DNA of 64,000 nt from Streptomyces sp. 135. Its GTDB lineage: Bacteria; Actinomycetota; Actinomycetes; Streptomycetales; Streptomycetaceae. Positions within the stretch are counted from its first letter, which is position 1. Every line of letters begins with the position of its first letter. This document shows positions 18,239 through 28,182 of the stretch, one piece after another. The stretch spans positions 2,046,001 through 2,110,000 of the forward strand of contig NZ_CP075691.1 in NCBI RefSeq assembly GCF_020026305.1, read 5' to 3'. Below the pieces are notes generated by a model. It made no database searches and had not been told where the DNA came from. It worked only from the letters and a program-made list of their open reading frames with translations. Made by a program: the position numbers and the translations under genes.

Positions 18239-19525
18239 ATGCGCACCACTGAACCACCCTCCTTGCCGTGGCTCGCGGCGGCCTCGCTCGCCGGGACCGC
18301 CATCGAGTTCTATGACTTCTTCATCTACGGGACGGCCGCGGCACTGGTCCTCGGGCCGCTGTTCTTCCCGACGTTCTCGCCGCTGGCGGGCACGCTCGCC
18401 GCCTTCGCGACCTTCGGCGTGGGCTTCGTGGCACGTCCCTTGGGGTCGGTCCTCTTCGGGCATATCGGGGACCGGCGCGGGCGGCGGCCCGTACTCGTCG
18501 GGTCGCTGCTCCTCACCGGCGTCGCCACGGTCGCCGTCGGCTGCGTTCCGACGTACGAATCGATCGGGATCGCCGCTCCCGTACTCCTCCTTGTGCTGCG
18601 CTTCCTGCAAGGGCTCGGGCTCGGCGGCGAGTGGGGTGGCGCCGTGCTGCTGACCGCGGAGCACGCGCCGGCCGAGCGGCGCGGACTGTGGGCGAGCTTT
18701 CCGCAGATCGGGCCGCCGGTCGGCTTCCTCCTTGCCAACGGCATCATGCTGGCGCTCTCGGCGACCCTCTCCGACGCGCAGTTCACCGCCTGGGGATGGC
18801 GGGTGCCGTTCTGGGCGGCGGGGGCGCTCGCGGCGGCCGGACTCGCGCTGCGCACCTCGCTCGCGGAGAGCCCCGACTTCCTGCGGGTGCGTGAGCACGC
18901 GCGCGTGCCGCTCGTCGAAGTGGTCCGCGACCACTGGCGCCTGGTGCTCCTGACCGCGGGCGCGCTCGCGGTCGGCTATGCCGTCTTCTACGCGGTGACG
19001 ACCTGGTCGCTCGCCTACGCGGTGGAGCGGCTCGGCGTGAGCCGCACGGTGATGCTGACGTGCATCATGGCGGCCGTGGTGGTGAAGGGCGCCCTGACCC
19101 CGGTGGTGGCCGTGCTCGGCGACCGGTACGGGCGGCGGCCGCTGTGTCTGCTCGGGTGCGCCGCGTCCGCGCTGTGGATGTTCCCGATGATCGCGCTGCT
19201 CGCGACCGGGCAGCCGCTGCTGATGTTCCTCGGCTTCCTGGTGGCGATGATCGCGTTCATCACCATGTTCGCCGTGATCGCCGCGTACCTGCCCGAGCTG
19301 TACGAACCGCGCGTGCGCTGTACGGGCGCCGCGGTCGGCTACAACCTCGGCGGCGTGCTCGGCGGGGCGCTCACGCCCATCGTGGCGACGGCGGTGGCCC
19401 AAGGGGACGGGACGCCGTGGGGCGTGGCCGCGTATCTGACGGGTATCGCCGTGCTGAGCCTCGGCTGTTTCGCGCTGCTCCCCGAGACGCGGCCGGTGCG
19501 CGAGGCGGTGCCGGCCGCGGGATGA
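18239..19525 (+). CDS. MFS transporter, metabolite:H+ symporter (MHS/ProP-like)
   Basis: 428 aa with about 12 hydrophobic segments. MHS-family marks: GTAIEFYDFFIYGTAAAL in the first helix, FGHIGDRRGRRPVL (MFS motif A) in loop 2-3, RFLQGLGLGGEWGGAVLL in helix 4 and GDRYGRRPL in loop 8-9. Such proteins import organic acids, betaine or shikimate with protons; the substrate is not evident. ATG at 18239 preferred (TAGTTC hexamer 7 nt upstream); an in-frame GTG lies at 18221. Confidence 0.9.
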   Translation: MRTTEPPSLPWLAAASLAGTAIEFYDFFIYGTAAALVLGPLFFPTFSPLAGTLAAFATFGVGFVARPLGSVLFGHIGDRRGRRPVLVGSLLLTGVATVAVGCVPTYESIGIAAPVLLLVLRFLQGLGLGGEWGGAVLLTAEHAPAERRGLWASFPQIGPPVGFLLANGIMLALSATLSDAQFTAWGWRVPFWAAGALAAAGLALRTSLAESPDFLRVREHARVPLVEVVRDHWRLVLLTAGALAVGYAVFYAVTTWSLAYAVERLGVSRTVMLTCIMAAVVVKGALTPVVAVLGDRYGRRPLCLLGCAASALWMFPMIALLATGQPLLMFLGFLVAMIAFITMFAVIAAYLPELYEPRVRCTGAAVGYNLGGVLGGALTPIVATAVAQGDGTPWGVAAYLTGIAVLSLGCFALLPETRPVREAVPAAG

Positions 19526-19558
19526 GCCTCTGCTCGCCTACGGCCTGACCGCCGGCGC

Positions 19559-20659
19559 CTACGGCGTGACCGCCAGTTCCAGGTAGGCCGCGAACAGCAC
19601 CAGGTGGACGCCGCCCTGGAGCGGAGTGGCGCGCCCCGGTACGACCGTGAGCGTGCCGACGACCACCGTGAGGGCGAGCAGCACCATATGGGTCGCGCCC
19701 AGGCCGAGCACGAGCGGCCCGGACAGCCAAAGGGAGGCGAGGGCGACGGCGGGGATGGTCAGGCCGATGCTGGCCATCGCCGAGCCGAGGGCGAGGTTGA
19801 GGCTGGTCTGCACCCGGTCGCGGCGGGTGGCGCGCACGGCCGCGATCGTCTCGGGCAGCAGCACGAGCAGCGCGATGATCACGCCGACGACGGCGTGCGG
19901 CATGCCGGCGCTCTCCACTCCCGACTCGATCGTCGGTGACACGCCCTTGGCGAGGCCGACCACGCCGATCAGGGCCAGCGCGAGCAGGCCGAGGCTGGTC
20001 AGCGCCTGCCGCGTGGAGGGGCCTTCGGCGTGGCTGTCGGCGTCGATGACCTCGCCCTGTTTGGTCAGCGGCAGGAAGTAGTCGCGGTGACGCATGGTCT
20101 GGGTGGTCACGAACAGGCCGTACAGCGTGAGCGAGGCGACGGCGGCGAAGGTGAGCTGGCCCGTGGAGAACTCCGGCCCCGGCTTGGTGGTGGTGAACGT
20201 CGGCAGGACCAGGCAGAGCGTGGCCAGGGTCGCGACGGTGGCGAGGGCGGCGCCGGTGCCCTCGGGGTTGAAGACGGCGGTGCGGTGGCGCAGGGCGCCG
20301 ACCAGGAGGCAGAGTCCGACGATGCCGTTGCAGGTGATCATCACTGCGGCGAAGACGGTGTCCCGGGCGAGGGTGGCGCTCTTGTCGCCGCCGTCGGCCA
20401 TGAGGGTGACGATCAGCGCCACTTCGATGATGGTCACGGCGACGGCGAGGACGAGCGAGCCGAAGGGTTCGCCGACGCGGTGCGCGATCACCTCGGCGTG
20501 GTGGACGGCGGCGAGCACCGCTCCCGCGAGGACCAGGGTCACCACGGCGATGACCGCGCCGGGCAGGTCGCGCCCCCAGGTGAGGACGAGGAGGACGACC
20601 GCGAGGAGCGGGACCACAGCCGTCCACTGCATGCCGAGCGCCCGGAGCCGAGTGACCAT
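19559..20659 (-). CDS. Calcium/proton exchanger (ChaA/CAX family)
   Basis: 366 aa with about 11 membrane helices. The two alpha-repeat ion-binding regions are present: PFGSLVLAVAVTIIEVALIV (the Glu is the ion ligand) and LLPETIAAVRA followed by NLALGSAMASIGLTIP. Family members export Ca2+ (sometimes Na+ or K+) in exchange for protons. Its stop faces the MFS gene convergently. It lies downstream of terC on the same strand, separated by a hairpin, so transcription is probably independent. Confidence 0.93.
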   Translation of the reverse strand: MVTRLRALGMQWTAVVPLLAVVLLVLTWGRDLPGAVIAVVTLVLAGAVLAAVHHAEVIAHRVGEPFGSLVLAVAVTIIEVALIVTLMADGGDKSATLARDTVFAAVMITCNGIVGLCLLVGALRHRTAVFNPEGTGAALATVATLATLCLVLPTFTTTKPGPEFSTGQLTFAAVASLTLYGLFVTTQTMRHRDYFLPLTKQGEVIDADSHAEGPSTRQALTSLGLLALALIGVVGLAKGVSPTIESGVESAGMPHAVVGVIIALLVLLPETIAAVRATRRDRVQTSLNLALGSAMASIGLTIPAVALASLWLSGPLVLGLGATHMVLLALTVVVGTLTVVPGRATPLQGGVHLVLFAAYLELAVTP

Positions 20660-20701
20660 GACTCGATGCTGCCCCGGGCGCTTGGGTGCCGCTACTCGGT
20701 G

Positions 20702-20727
20702 TCTCCCGCCCGGTGCCGGGCGGGAGA
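20702..20727 (-). terminator. Terminator hairpin after terC
   Basis: TCTCCCGCCCGG and CCGGGCGGGAGA form a perfect 12-bp stem with a 2-nt centre, a few bases past the terC stop. Confidence 0.85.
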
Positions 20728-20734
20728 GTGACCG

Positions 20735-21733
20735 TCAGGCCTCGACGCTGTCCTTCTCCGCGCCGTCCGCGGCCTCGGCCGCGTCCTTCTCCGCCTGCTT
20801 CTTGGAGGCGATGAGGCTGGTGATCGTGGTGATCACCAGGACGCCGCAGATGACGCCGAGCGAGACCGGGATGGAGATCTCGGGGACGTGCACCCCGTTC
20901 TCGTGGAGGGCGTGGAGGACGAGCTTCACGCCGATGAAGCCGAGGATCACCGACAGGCCGTAGCTGAGGTGGACCAGCTTCCTGAGCAGACCGCCGATGA
21001 GGAAGTACAGCTGCCGCAGGCCCATGAGGGCGAAGGCGTTGGCGGTGAAGACGATGTACGGGTCCTGGGTGAGGCCGAAGATCGCCGGGATGGAGTCCAT
21101 CGCGAAGAGCACGTCGGTGGTGCCGATGGCGAGCATGACGACCATGAGGGGCGTCATGATCTTCTTGCCGTTCTTCCGGACGAAGAGCTTCGTGCCCTCG
21201 TACCGGTCGGAGACGCCGAACTTCTTCTCGATGGACTTCAGGAGGCGGTTCTCCTCCCAGTCCTCTTCCTCCTCGTCGGCGCGCGCCTCCTGGATGAGCT
21301 TCCAGGCGGTGTAGATCAGGAACGCGCCGAAGATGTAGAAGACCCACGAGAAGTTGGCGATGACCGCGGCGCCGGCGGCGATGAAGATCGCGCGCAGGAC
21401 CAGGGCTATCAGCACACCGAAGAGCAGCACGCGCTGCTGGAGATGGCTCGGCACCGAGAACTTCGCCATGATCAGGATGAAGACGAAGAGATTGTCGACG
21501 GAGAGCGACTTCTCGGTGATGAAGCCCGCGAAGAACTCGCCGGAAGCCTGGCTCTCACCCGCGATCAGCAGGCCGACGCCGAAGAGCGCCGCGAGGACGA
21601 TCCAGACGACCGTCCATACTCCGGCTTCCTTGATCGACACGTCATGGGGCTTGCGCCCGATGAAGAAGTCGACCGCGATCAGGGCACACAGACCTAGAAC
21701 GGTCGTTACCCACAGGGTCATTGAAACGTCCAC
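20735..21733 (-). CDS. TerC/Alx-family membrane protein (probable Mn2+ exporter)
   Basis: 332 aa, about nine membrane segments with a charged cytoplasmic loop (ADEEEEDWEENRLLKSIEKK) in the middle and a charged C-tail. TerC hallmark acidic residues in helices: SLSVDNLFVFILI and TTDVLFAMDSIPAIFGLT. Members export manganese and may help metalate secreted proteins; some sit in tellurite-resistance clusters. Start is GTG at 21733 with GGAGG 4 nt upstream. The yybP-ykoY riboswitch in the leader supports Mn2+-dependent expression. Confidence 0.93.
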   Translation of the reverse strand: MDVSMTLWVTTVLGLCALIAVDFFIGRKPHDVSIKEAGVWTVVWIVLAALFGVGLLIAGESQASGEFFAGFITEKSLSVDNLFVFILIMAKFSVPSHLQQRVLLFGVLIALVLRAIFIAAGAAVIANFSWVFYIFGAFLIYTAWKLIQEARADEEEEDWEENRLLKSIEKKFGVSDRYEGTKLFVRKNGKKIMTPLMVVMLAIGTTDVLFAMDSIPAIFGLTQDPYIVFTANAFALMGLRQLYFLIGGLLRKLVHLSYGLSVILGFIGVKLVLHALHENGVHVPEISIPVSLGVICGVLVITTITSLIASKKQAEKDAAEAADGAEKDSVEA

Positions 21734-21763
21734 TGCGCCTCCGGCTTCGTACGGCTACTGATC

Positions 21764-21890
21764 AGCGTCGTCGCTGCCGGAGGTCTCTTCCACCCGAGGC
21801 GGTCACCGCCATGAATCGGGCCGACGCCCCGGGACCGATGGCGGTCCGTATTGACGGGAACGTCGCAGCCGGGAGTACTCCCCTCCGCTG
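21764..21890 (-). promoter_or_regulatory. yybP-ykoY manganese riboswitch in the terC leader
   Basis: The minus-strand leader shows the hallmark loop GGGGAGTA (21883-21876), then CCGTCAATACGG, and near its 3' end GGAAGAGACCTCCGG, the partner loop region, followed by a CAGCGACGACGCTG hairpin. These match the two conserved docking loops of the yybP-ykoY class, which binds Mn2+ and commonly precedes terC/alx genes. Boundaries are approximate. Confidence 0.82.
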
Positions 21891-21997
21891 GTAGAAGAGT
21901 ACGCGAAACACCAAGGGTTGGTAAAGGGGATGGTAAACAAACGCCAAAAGCCCAGCTCAGAGAGGGGAGAAGGTCGCTTTACCGGATCGCTTCGCCG

Positions 21998-23962
21998 TCA
22001 CCGGCCGCCGGTGCGCCGGGCCGTGGCGACCTGTTCGAGGACCTGCCGCAGGATCTGGCTGCCCGCGGGGAGGACCGGCGGGTCGTACGTCCACGTATGC
22101 CCGACCCATGGGTCGGCGAGGTGGTCGTCGGGCACCGGTGTCAGGCGCAGCAGCGCGCGCCACAGGGGGTCGAGCAGCGGGCCGTACTCGGCGGCGTCCT
22201 CGCGGTCGGCGACCATCATGAGGTGCACGCCGACGGACGGGCCCTCGTCGGCGAGGTAGCGCAGCCGGGTCACGGCGCGGTCGTCGAAGCCGTGCGGGAA
22301 GTCGTTGACGATCAGGAGCTGCTCGGCGGTGTCCAGGTCCGGGGGCAGCGCGTCGGCGGCGCCGCCGCGGATCGCCATCTGGACGAGGTCCACGCGCTGG
22401 GTGAGCCTGGCGAGGACGTCGGAGACTCCGGCCGCCCCGGCCGCCGGGGGCCCGGCGAGGACACCGGCGGACACGAGCGGGGCGAGGGCGGCCGTCGCAG
22501 AGCCCGCGGGGTCGATGACGTGCACCTGGAACTCGCCCGCGGGGTAGACGGCGAGCAGCCGCGCGGCGTGGGCGACCGCGGTGTCCATGGCGAGGCGGCG
22601 CAGCGCGGTGGAGTCGGTGCGGTGGTTGGTGAGGGCCTTGCCGCCGTCGATCCACAGGCCGCGCTCGAGCGGCAGCCTGACGAGCATCGGGATGCGCAGG
22701 TCGGGGCGCTCGGGGAGGTGGAGGTCGCCGAGGCGCAGCGCCATCGGGATCTCCATGGGGGCGCGGTAGGCGTGCCAGACGGGGTTGCTCCACGCCGCGA
22801 ACGCCGGGGGGAGGGCGGGCTCGACGACATCGGCCTCGGCGGCGAGCTGGCCGAGGTCGCGGTCGAGGGCCGCCCTGGCCCGGCCGACGAGGTCGGCGTG
22901 CTTGGTCCGTGCGCTCTCGCGGGCGGCGTCGCCCGCGCCGCCGATGCGGCTGCGCGGGTCGTCGAGGACCTTGTCGAGCTCCTGCTCCATGCGGGAGTCG
23001 GCGAAGTCGACGGCGCTCCGGTACGCGGCCGTGGTGCGGGCCAGGTCCTCGAACATGCCCCAGACCTGGTTGTAGAGCCGCTCCTCCAGGGACCAGCCGG
23101 TGGCGTCGCCCGCCACGGGTTGCGCGGGCAGGCCGGGCTCGGCCGGGGGCGCCGCGGGAGGCGGTGGCGGTGGCGCGGTGGTCCGGCGCCCGGGGTGGGT
23201 GTAGTCGACGGGGCCGCCGCCGGTCGGCGTGTCGGCAGGGGGCACGGGGTCCCCGCCGGGCTGCTGAACGGGCGGCTGTACGGGGGTCTCGCCGCCCGGC
23301 CGCTGTACGGGCGGGGCGGGGCGGCCGTGCGCCGGGCCGTGGTCCTCGGTGGTGGTGCGCACGCGGGCGTCGTCGGCGGGGCGGGGCGAAGGCGCGGCCA
23401 CGGAGCGGGCCAGGCCCTGGGCCACCGCGTCGTCGATGGCGTCCGCGAGCTCGCGGGCCTGGGGCAGGCCCTGGTCGGTGAGCATCTCGGCGAGGCCGCC
23501 CGCGTACCCCTGGCCGACGGCGCGGACCTTCCAGGCGCCGTGGCGGCGGTAGAGCTCCAGGGCGACGACGGCGGACTCGGCGTCGAGGTCGGTGATGGTG
23601 TAGCTGGCCACCTCGGCGCCGTCGAGTCCGGTGACCGCGACGAAGGGAGCCGCGAGGGCGCGGAAGCTGGCGGGGCCCCCGGCGGCGACGGGCAGCGCGA
23701 GCAGGACGCTGACCCGGTGGACGGTGTCCGGCAGGGCGCCGAGGTCGACGGCGAGGCGGTGGTCGGCCGCCGCCTGTCCAGACACCTCCAGGCCCGGCAG
23801 GGTGGGCGAGCCGGGGTGGGCCACCCACTCCGCGCCGGGGACCCTGCCCCGGTCGTCGCCGAGCGTGGCCCCCGCCACGATCGGCTCGCCGGCCGAGACC
23901 CGGATCTCCAGGCGGGTCCCGGGCAGCGGATGGTTCTGCCCCCGCACCAGCTCGGCCGTCAT
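21998..23962 (-). CDS. TerD-domain protein with long C-terminal extension
   Basis: 654 aa. Residues about 1-185 are a TerD (tellurium-resistance/CABP) domain, ending in ALELYRRHGAWKVRAVGQGYAGGL. A Pro-rich linker (about 225-310) follows, then roughly 340 residues without a P-loop. They contain RLGDLHLPERPDL, VHVIDPAGSAT and LLIVNDFPHGFDDRA, vaguely like the strand pattern of FtsK-type ATPases but with no Walker A. ATG at 23962 follows GAGGGGGGAACAAGGCG. It lies downstream of terD (gap about 115 bp), so the two may form a Ter stress module. Function is unproven. Confidence 0.82.
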   Translation of the reverse strand: MTAELVRGQNHPLPGTRLEIRVSAGEPIVAGATLGDDRGRVPGAEWVAHPGSPTLPGLEVSGQAAADHRLAVDLGALPDTVHRVSVLLALPVAAGGPASFRALAAPFVAVTGLDGAEVASYTITDLDAESAVVALELYRRHGAWKVRAVGQGYAGGLAEMLTDQGLPQARELADAIDDAVAQGLARSVAAPSPRPADDARVRTTTEDHGPAHGRPAPPVQRPGGETPVQPPVQQPGGDPVPPADTPTGGGPVDYTHPGRRTTAPPPPPPAAPPAEPGLPAQPVAGDATGWSLEERLYNQVWGMFEDLARTTAAYRSAVDFADSRMEQELDKVLDDPRSRIGGAGDAARESARTKHADLVGRARAALDRDLGQLAAEADVVEPALPPAFAAWSNPVWHAYRAPMEIPMALRLGDLHLPERPDLRIPMLVRLPLERGLWIDGGKALTNHRTDSTALRRLAMDTAVAHAARLLAVYPAGEFQVHVIDPAGSATAALAPLVSAGVLAGPPAAGAAGVSDVLARLTQRVDLVQMAIRGGAADALPPDLDTAEQLLIVNDFPHGFDDRAVTRLRYLADEGPSVGVHLMMVADREDAAEYGPLLDPLWRALLRLTPVPDDHLADPWVGHTWTYDPPVLPAGSQILRQVLEQVATARRTGGR

Positions 23963-24078
23963 CGCCTTGTTCCCCCCTCGGAGAGCTCCCGTCGAGCCCT
24001 CGCCCCTACGGATGTGGACTGGATGTGGCCTGCCCAGGGCCCTTTTGATGTGAGCCAGATGCGGCTTGCAGGTGCGGC

Positions 24079-24657
24079 TTACAGGTGCGGCAGGATCGAC
24101 GGCATCAGGTCCTGGAAGGTGCGGCCGTTGGCGGGGTTGCCGATGGCCGTCATCTGCCAGCCCGCGCCCGCGCGGTGGACCTTCGCCATGATCTGGGCGG
24201 TGTACTGGCCGCCGCCGTCCAGGGTGTAGCGGGCCAGCTCCTGGCCGTTGGTCTCGTCGACCAGACGGCAGAACGCGTTCTGCACTTCCTGGAAGGTCTG
24301 GCCGGTGAAGGAGTTCACCGTGAAGACGATCTGGTCGATGTGGACGGGGATCCGCTGGAGATCGACGAGGATCGCCTCGTCGTCGCCGCCCTGGCCGACA
24401 CCGCCGACGAGGTTGTCGCCGGTGTGCCGCACGGAGCCGTCGTCGCTGACCAGGTGCCGGAAGAAGACGACGTCCACAGGCTGCTTGTCCGCGAACAGGA
24501 CCGCCGACGCGTCCAGGTCGACCTCCCGCGTCCGTGTGCCGAACAGACCGCGGCGCGGGGCCGCCTGCCATCCGAGCCCCATGCGCACCGCGGACAGGGC
24601 GCCCCCGTCGTCCTTCTGCAGGCTGATGGCCTGACCCTTGGTCATGTTGACCGTCAC
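24079..24657 (-). CDS. terD: TerD stress protein (tellurium resistance/CABP family)
   Basis: 192 aa, full length. TerD proteins bind Ca2+ and are linked to tellurite, oxidative and developmental stress. Conserved blocks: GQAISLQKDDGG, MGLGWQ, VDLDASAVLFAD, the Asp-rich GDDEAILVDLQRIP calcium region, and GAGWQMTAIGNPANGRTF. Start is GTG at 24657 (GAGGGGACA about 10 nt upstream, VTVNMTKG being the usual opening); ATG at 24645 is the alternative. It follows uvrB, with a strong hairpin between them. Confidence 0.93.
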   Translation of the reverse strand: MTVNMTKGQAISLQKDDGGALSAVRMGLGWQAAPRRGLFGTRTREVDLDASAVLFADKQPVDVVFFRHLVSDDGSVRHTGDNLVGGVGQGGDDEAILVDLQRIPVHIDQIVFTVNSFTGQTFQEVQNAFCRLVDETNGQELARYTLDGGGQYTAQIMAKVHRAGAGWQMTAIGNPANGRTFQDLMPSILPHL

Positions 24658-24679
24658 GCGCTGTCCCCTCTCGAACTGC

Positions 24680-24708
24680 CTGGGCAACCGCCTCTTGCGG
24701 TTGCCCAG
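24680..24708 (-). terminator. Hairpin between uvrB and terD
   Basis: CTGGGCAACCGC and GCGGTTGCCCAG form a perfect 12-bp stem with a 5-nt loop, 105 bp after the uvrB stop and only 22 bp before the terD start. It may end uvrB transcription. Because it lies so close to terD and directly after a TAGGGT hexamer (24715-24710), it could instead sit at the 5' end of the terD message. Confidence 0.6.
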
Positions 24709-24812
24709 CACCCTACGCAGCGTCACCTGCGCGGCCGCAGCGCCGGCCGCACTTTGTGGCGGTCCTGCAACAGACCGGCCAGTACGCCGCTCCGCCTCCC
24801 CCGGGCGTGCCC

Positions 24813-26966
24813 CTAGGCCTGCCCCGCCTCCTTCATCTGCCGCAGTTCCTTCTTCATCTCCGACACCTCGTCGCGCAGCCGCGCGGCGATCTCGAACTGG
24901 AGGTCGGCGGCGGCCGCGCGCATGCGCTCGGTCATCTCCTCGATCTGCTCGGCCAGTTCGGCAGCGGGGCGGTCGGTGGGGACCGTCTGCCCCTTCTTGC
25001 CCTTGGCCTTGGCGGAGGTGGCCGCACCGCCGGCCCTGCCCGCCTCGCCGCCGAGCGCGGGCACCGGGGCCTTGGCGCCCTTGCCTGCCTTCGGCTTGCG
25101 GTAGTCGGAGCCGAGGAGCTGTTCGGTGTCGACCTCTTCGCGCGCGATCGCCGACACGATGTCGTTGATCTTCTTGCGCAGCGGCTGCGGGTCGATCCCC
25201 CTCTCCTTGTTGTACGCGATCTGCTTCTCCCGGCGGCGGTTGGTCTCGTCGATGGCCTTCTCCATCGCCGGGGTGATCTTGTCGGCGTACATGTGGACCT
25301 GGCCCGAGACATTGCGCGCGGCGCGGCCGATGGTCTGGATCAGGGAGGTCCCGGACCGCAGGAAGCCCTCCTTGTCGGCGTCCAGGATGGCCACCAGGGA
25401 GACCTCGGGCAGGTCCAGGCCCTCCCGGAGGAGGTTGATGCCGACCAGGACGTCGTACTCACCGGAGCGCAGCTCTCGCAGGAGCTCGACGCGGCGCAGG
25501 GTGTCGACGTCACTGTGCAGATAGCGGACCTGGATGCCGAGCTCCAGGAAGTAGTCGGTGAGGTCCTCGGCCATCTTCTTGGTGAGGGTGGTGACCAGGA
25601 CGCGCTCGTCCTTCTCGGTGCGCGTGCGGATCTCGTGCACCAGGTCGTCGATCTGGCCCTCGGTGGGCTTGACGACGACCTCGGGGTCGACGAGGCCGGT
25701 GGGGCGGATGATCTGCTCGACGAAGCCGTCGCCGCGCGAGAGCTCGTACTTCCCCGGGGTGGCGGAGAGGTAGACCGTCTGTCCGATGCGGCCGAGGAAC
25801 TCCTCCCACTTCAGGGGGCGGTTGTCCAGGGCGGAGGGCAGCCGGAAGCCGTGGTCGACGAGGGTGCGCTTGCGGGAGGCGTCGCCCTCGTACATCGCGC
25901 CGATCTGCGGGACCGTGACGTGCGACTCGTCCAGGACGAGGAGGAAGTCCTCGGGGAAGTAGTCGAGGAGGGTGTTGGGGGCGGTGCCGGGCGCGCGGTC
26001 GTCGAAGTGCATCGAGTAGTTCTCGACGCCGGAGCAGGAGCCGATCTGGCGGAGCATCTCCAGGTCGTACGTGGTGCGCATGCGCAGGCGCTGGGCCTCC
26101 AGCATCTTGCCCTGCTTCTCCAGCTCGGCGAGGCGCTCGGTGAGCTCCTTCTCGATGCCGTTGACCGCCTTCTCCAGGCGCTCCGGTCCCGCCACGTAGT
26201 GCGAGGCCGGGAAGACGTACAGGTGGTCGTCGTCGCTGATGACCTCGCCGGTGAGCGGGTGGAGGGTGGAGAGCGCCTCGATCTCGTCACCGAACATCTC
26301 GATGCGGACGGCCAGCTCCTCGTAGACCGGGAAGATCTCGATGGTGTCGCCGCGGACGCGGAAGGTGCCGCGGGTGAACGCCAGGTCGTTGCGCGTGTAC
26401 TGGATGTCCACGAAGCGACGCAGCAGCTGGTCGCGGTCGATCTCGTCGCCGACCTTGAGCGGGACCATCCGGTCCACGTACTCCTGGGGGGTGCCGAGGC
26501 CGTAGATGCAGGAGACGGAGGCGACCACGACGACGTCGCGGCGGGTCAGCAGCGAGTTCGTCGCGGAGTGGCGCAGGCGCTCCACCTCTTCGTTGATCGA
26601 GGAGTCCTTCTCGATGTAGGTGTCCGACTGCGGGACATACGCCTCGGGCTGGTAGTAGTCGTAGTACGAGACGAAGTACTCGACGGCGTTGTTCGGCAGG
26701 AGCTCGCGGAACTCGTTCGCCAGCTGGGCGGCCAGTGTCTTGTTCGGCGCCATCACGAGGGTGGGGCGCTGAAGCTTCTCGATCATCCACGCGGTGGTGG
26801 CGGACTTGCCGGTGCCGGTCGCGCCGAGGAGGACGACATCCTTCTCACCTGCGCGGATGCGCCGCTCCAGCTCGGCGATGGCTGCCGGCTGGTCGCCGCT
26901 GGGCTGGTACGGACTGACGACCTCGAAAGGCGCCACCGTGCGTTCGATCTTGGATACGGGCCGCAT
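24813..26966 (-). CDS. uvrB: UvrB excinuclease helicase subunit
   Basis: 717 aa. UvrB verifies damage handed over by UvrA and recruits UvrC. Seen in order: Walker [13 protein letters not shown] (about 46-57), the beta-hairpin [21 protein letters not shown] (motif II) near residue 340, helicase motifs through QTIGRAARN (motif VI), a Lys/Ala-rich linker ([11 protein letters not shown]) and a C-terminal UVR domain ([20 protein letters not shown]). The ATG at 26966 lies exactly 7 nt after a TACGGT hexamer of a damage-type promoter, so the mRNA is probably leaderless; upstream open frame is not coding. Confidence 0.98.
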   Translation of the reverse strand: MRPVSKIERTVAPFEVVSPYQPSGDQPAAIAELERRIRAGEKDVVLLGATGTGKSATTAWMIEKLQRPTLVMAPNKTLAAQLANEFRELLPNNAVEYFVSYYDYYQPEAYVPQSDTYIEKDSSINEEVERLRHSATNSLLTRRDVVVVASVSCIYGLGTPQEYVDRMVPLKVGDEIDRDQLLRRFVDIQYTRNDLAFTRGTFRVRGDTIEIFPVYEELAVRIEMFGDEIEALSTLHPLTGEVISDDDHLYVFPASHYVAGPERLEKAVNGIEKELTERLAELEKQGKMLEAQRLRMRTTYDLEMLRQIGSCSGVENYSMHFDDRAPGTAPNTLLDYFPEDFLLVLDESHVTVPQIGAMYEGDASRKRTLVDHGFRLPSALDNRPLKWEEFLGRIGQTVYLSATPGKYELSRGDGFVEQIIRPTGLVDPEVVVKPTEGQIDDLVHEIRTRTEKDERVLVTTLTKKMAEDLTDYFLELGIQVRYLHSDVDTLRRVELLRELRSGEYDVLVGINLLREGLDLPEVSLVAILDADKEGFLRSGTSLIQTIGRAARNVSGQVHMYADKITPAMEKAIDETNRRREKQIAYNKERGIDPQPLRKKINDIVSAIAREEVDTEQLLGSDYRKPKAGKGAKAPVPALGGEAGRAGGAATSAKAKGKKGQTVPTDRPAAELAEQIEEMTERMRAAAADLQFEIAARLRDEVSEMKKELRQMKEAGQA

Positions 26967-26973
26967 GGAATCC

Positions 26974-26996
26974 ACCGTACGACCCCGCACTGACAA
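26974..26996 (-). promoter_or_regulatory. Damage-inducible (RecA-NDp/PafBC-type) promoter of uvrB
   Basis: Minus strand: TTGTCAGTGCG (26996-26986), 6 nt, TACGGT (26979-26974), then 7 nt to the uvrB ATG. Confidence 0.88.
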
Positions 26997-27028
26997 CCGG
27001 GCGGGATCGGGGGCTCGGCGGCGCTCGC

Positions 27029-27907
27029 TCACCGGCTCTGCGAGGTGCGCGAGCCGGGCCGCCGACGGGGTCCGCGGCGGGGGCCGGGGGCGTGGCGGTC
27101 GCCCGGGCGCGGGACGGGGTAGGGCGGGTGGGGGCGCCGTCCGGGGTGCGCGCCGCTCCTGGTGTCCGGATGCCGGCCGCCCGTCAGCATCAGCGGGTCG
27201 AACATCACGATGACGCCCGCGAGGAGCAGGAAGGCGAGCGGGCCGATCATCATCGGCGCGAGGATCTCGGCGGACGAGGCACCGGGCGGCTCCGTGTCCG
27301 GGCCGTGCAGATGGACGCTGAGGGCCGCCATCCCGGTGTAGTGCATGCCGCTGACGGCCAGCCCCATGACGAGGCTGGCGCCGAGGCTCCACAGGAAACC
27401 CCTGACCTGCGCGGCCGCCCACAGGGCGGCGGTGGCGGCCACCATGGCGATCACCACGGACGCGGCGACGGTGAGCGTGTTGTACTCCAGCGTCCCGCGA
27501 AGACGCATACCGGCCATTCCGAGGTAGTGCATCGAGGCTATGCCGAGGCCCGTGATCGTCCCGCCGGTGAACAGGGCGGTGCCGGTCGCGCCGCGGTATC
27601 CGACGATGAAGATGCCGATGCCGACCATGACGATGGCGACGGCGAGACTCGCGAAGGTCAGCGCCTTGTCGTAGTGGATCGGTGTCTCCGCGACGGTGAA
27701 GCCCATCATCGCCACGAAGTGCATGGTCCAGATGCCGGAGCCGATCGCGGCCGAGCCGAGCGCGAGCCAGCCGGGCCGCCAGGAGTGGGCGACGAGCAGC
27801 GATCTGGTCGTGCAGCGCAGCCCGAGCGCTCCTCCGAGGCAGGCCATGACGTAGGCCACCACCGGTGTGACGACTCCGTAGCTGAACCCGTCGACCGTGC
27901 CCTGCAT
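27029..27907 (-). CDS. MHYT-domain integral membrane sensor
   Basis: 292 aa. MHYT domains are membrane sensors proposed to bind Cu and sense O2, CO or NO. Seven helices and three motif copies are seen: [22 protein letters not shown] and [11 protein letters not shown]. No signalling output domain follows; the C-terminus (from about residue 240) is a Pro/Arg-rich tail ([16 protein letters not shown]). The partner, if any, must be encoded elsewhere. The ATG at 27907 is the only reasonable start before the divergent phosphodiesterase gene. Confidence 0.92.
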   Translation of the reverse strand: MQGTVDGFSYGVVTPVVAYVMACLGGALGLRCTTRSLLVAHSWRPGWLALGSAAIGSGIWTMHFVAMMGFTVAETPIHYDKALTFASLAVAIVMVGIGIFIVGYRGATGTALFTGGTITGLGIASMHYLGMAGMRLRGTLEYNTLTVAASVVIAMVAATAALWAAAQVRGFLWSLGASLVMGLAVSGMHYTGMAALSVHLHGPDTEPPGASSAEILAPMMIGPLAFLLLAGVIVMFDPLMLTGGRHPDTRSGAHPGRRPHPPYPVPRPGDRHAPGPRRGPRRRPGSRTSQSR

Positions 27908-28182
27908 GCGCGGTAGCCCTTCCGCCTATTGTGCCTAAATGCCCCGAAATGCCCCATACACCCCCTACCGTCGGTCATCTGAAAGACCGTCGGTTGAGGC
28001 AGAGAGTAAAGCTCACCCCAGGACGCCCGAATGATTTTCCGGCAAAGAAACGCGTTACCCGCGCGCGGGGTCCTCGACCGTGGTGACTTCGTTCAACCTG
28101 TGGCCATCCTGCACCTGTTTCTCGTTGGCCGTGGACTGTCACTCTCGACCGGTCCGTGACCTCAACGACGCGAGGAGTACCC

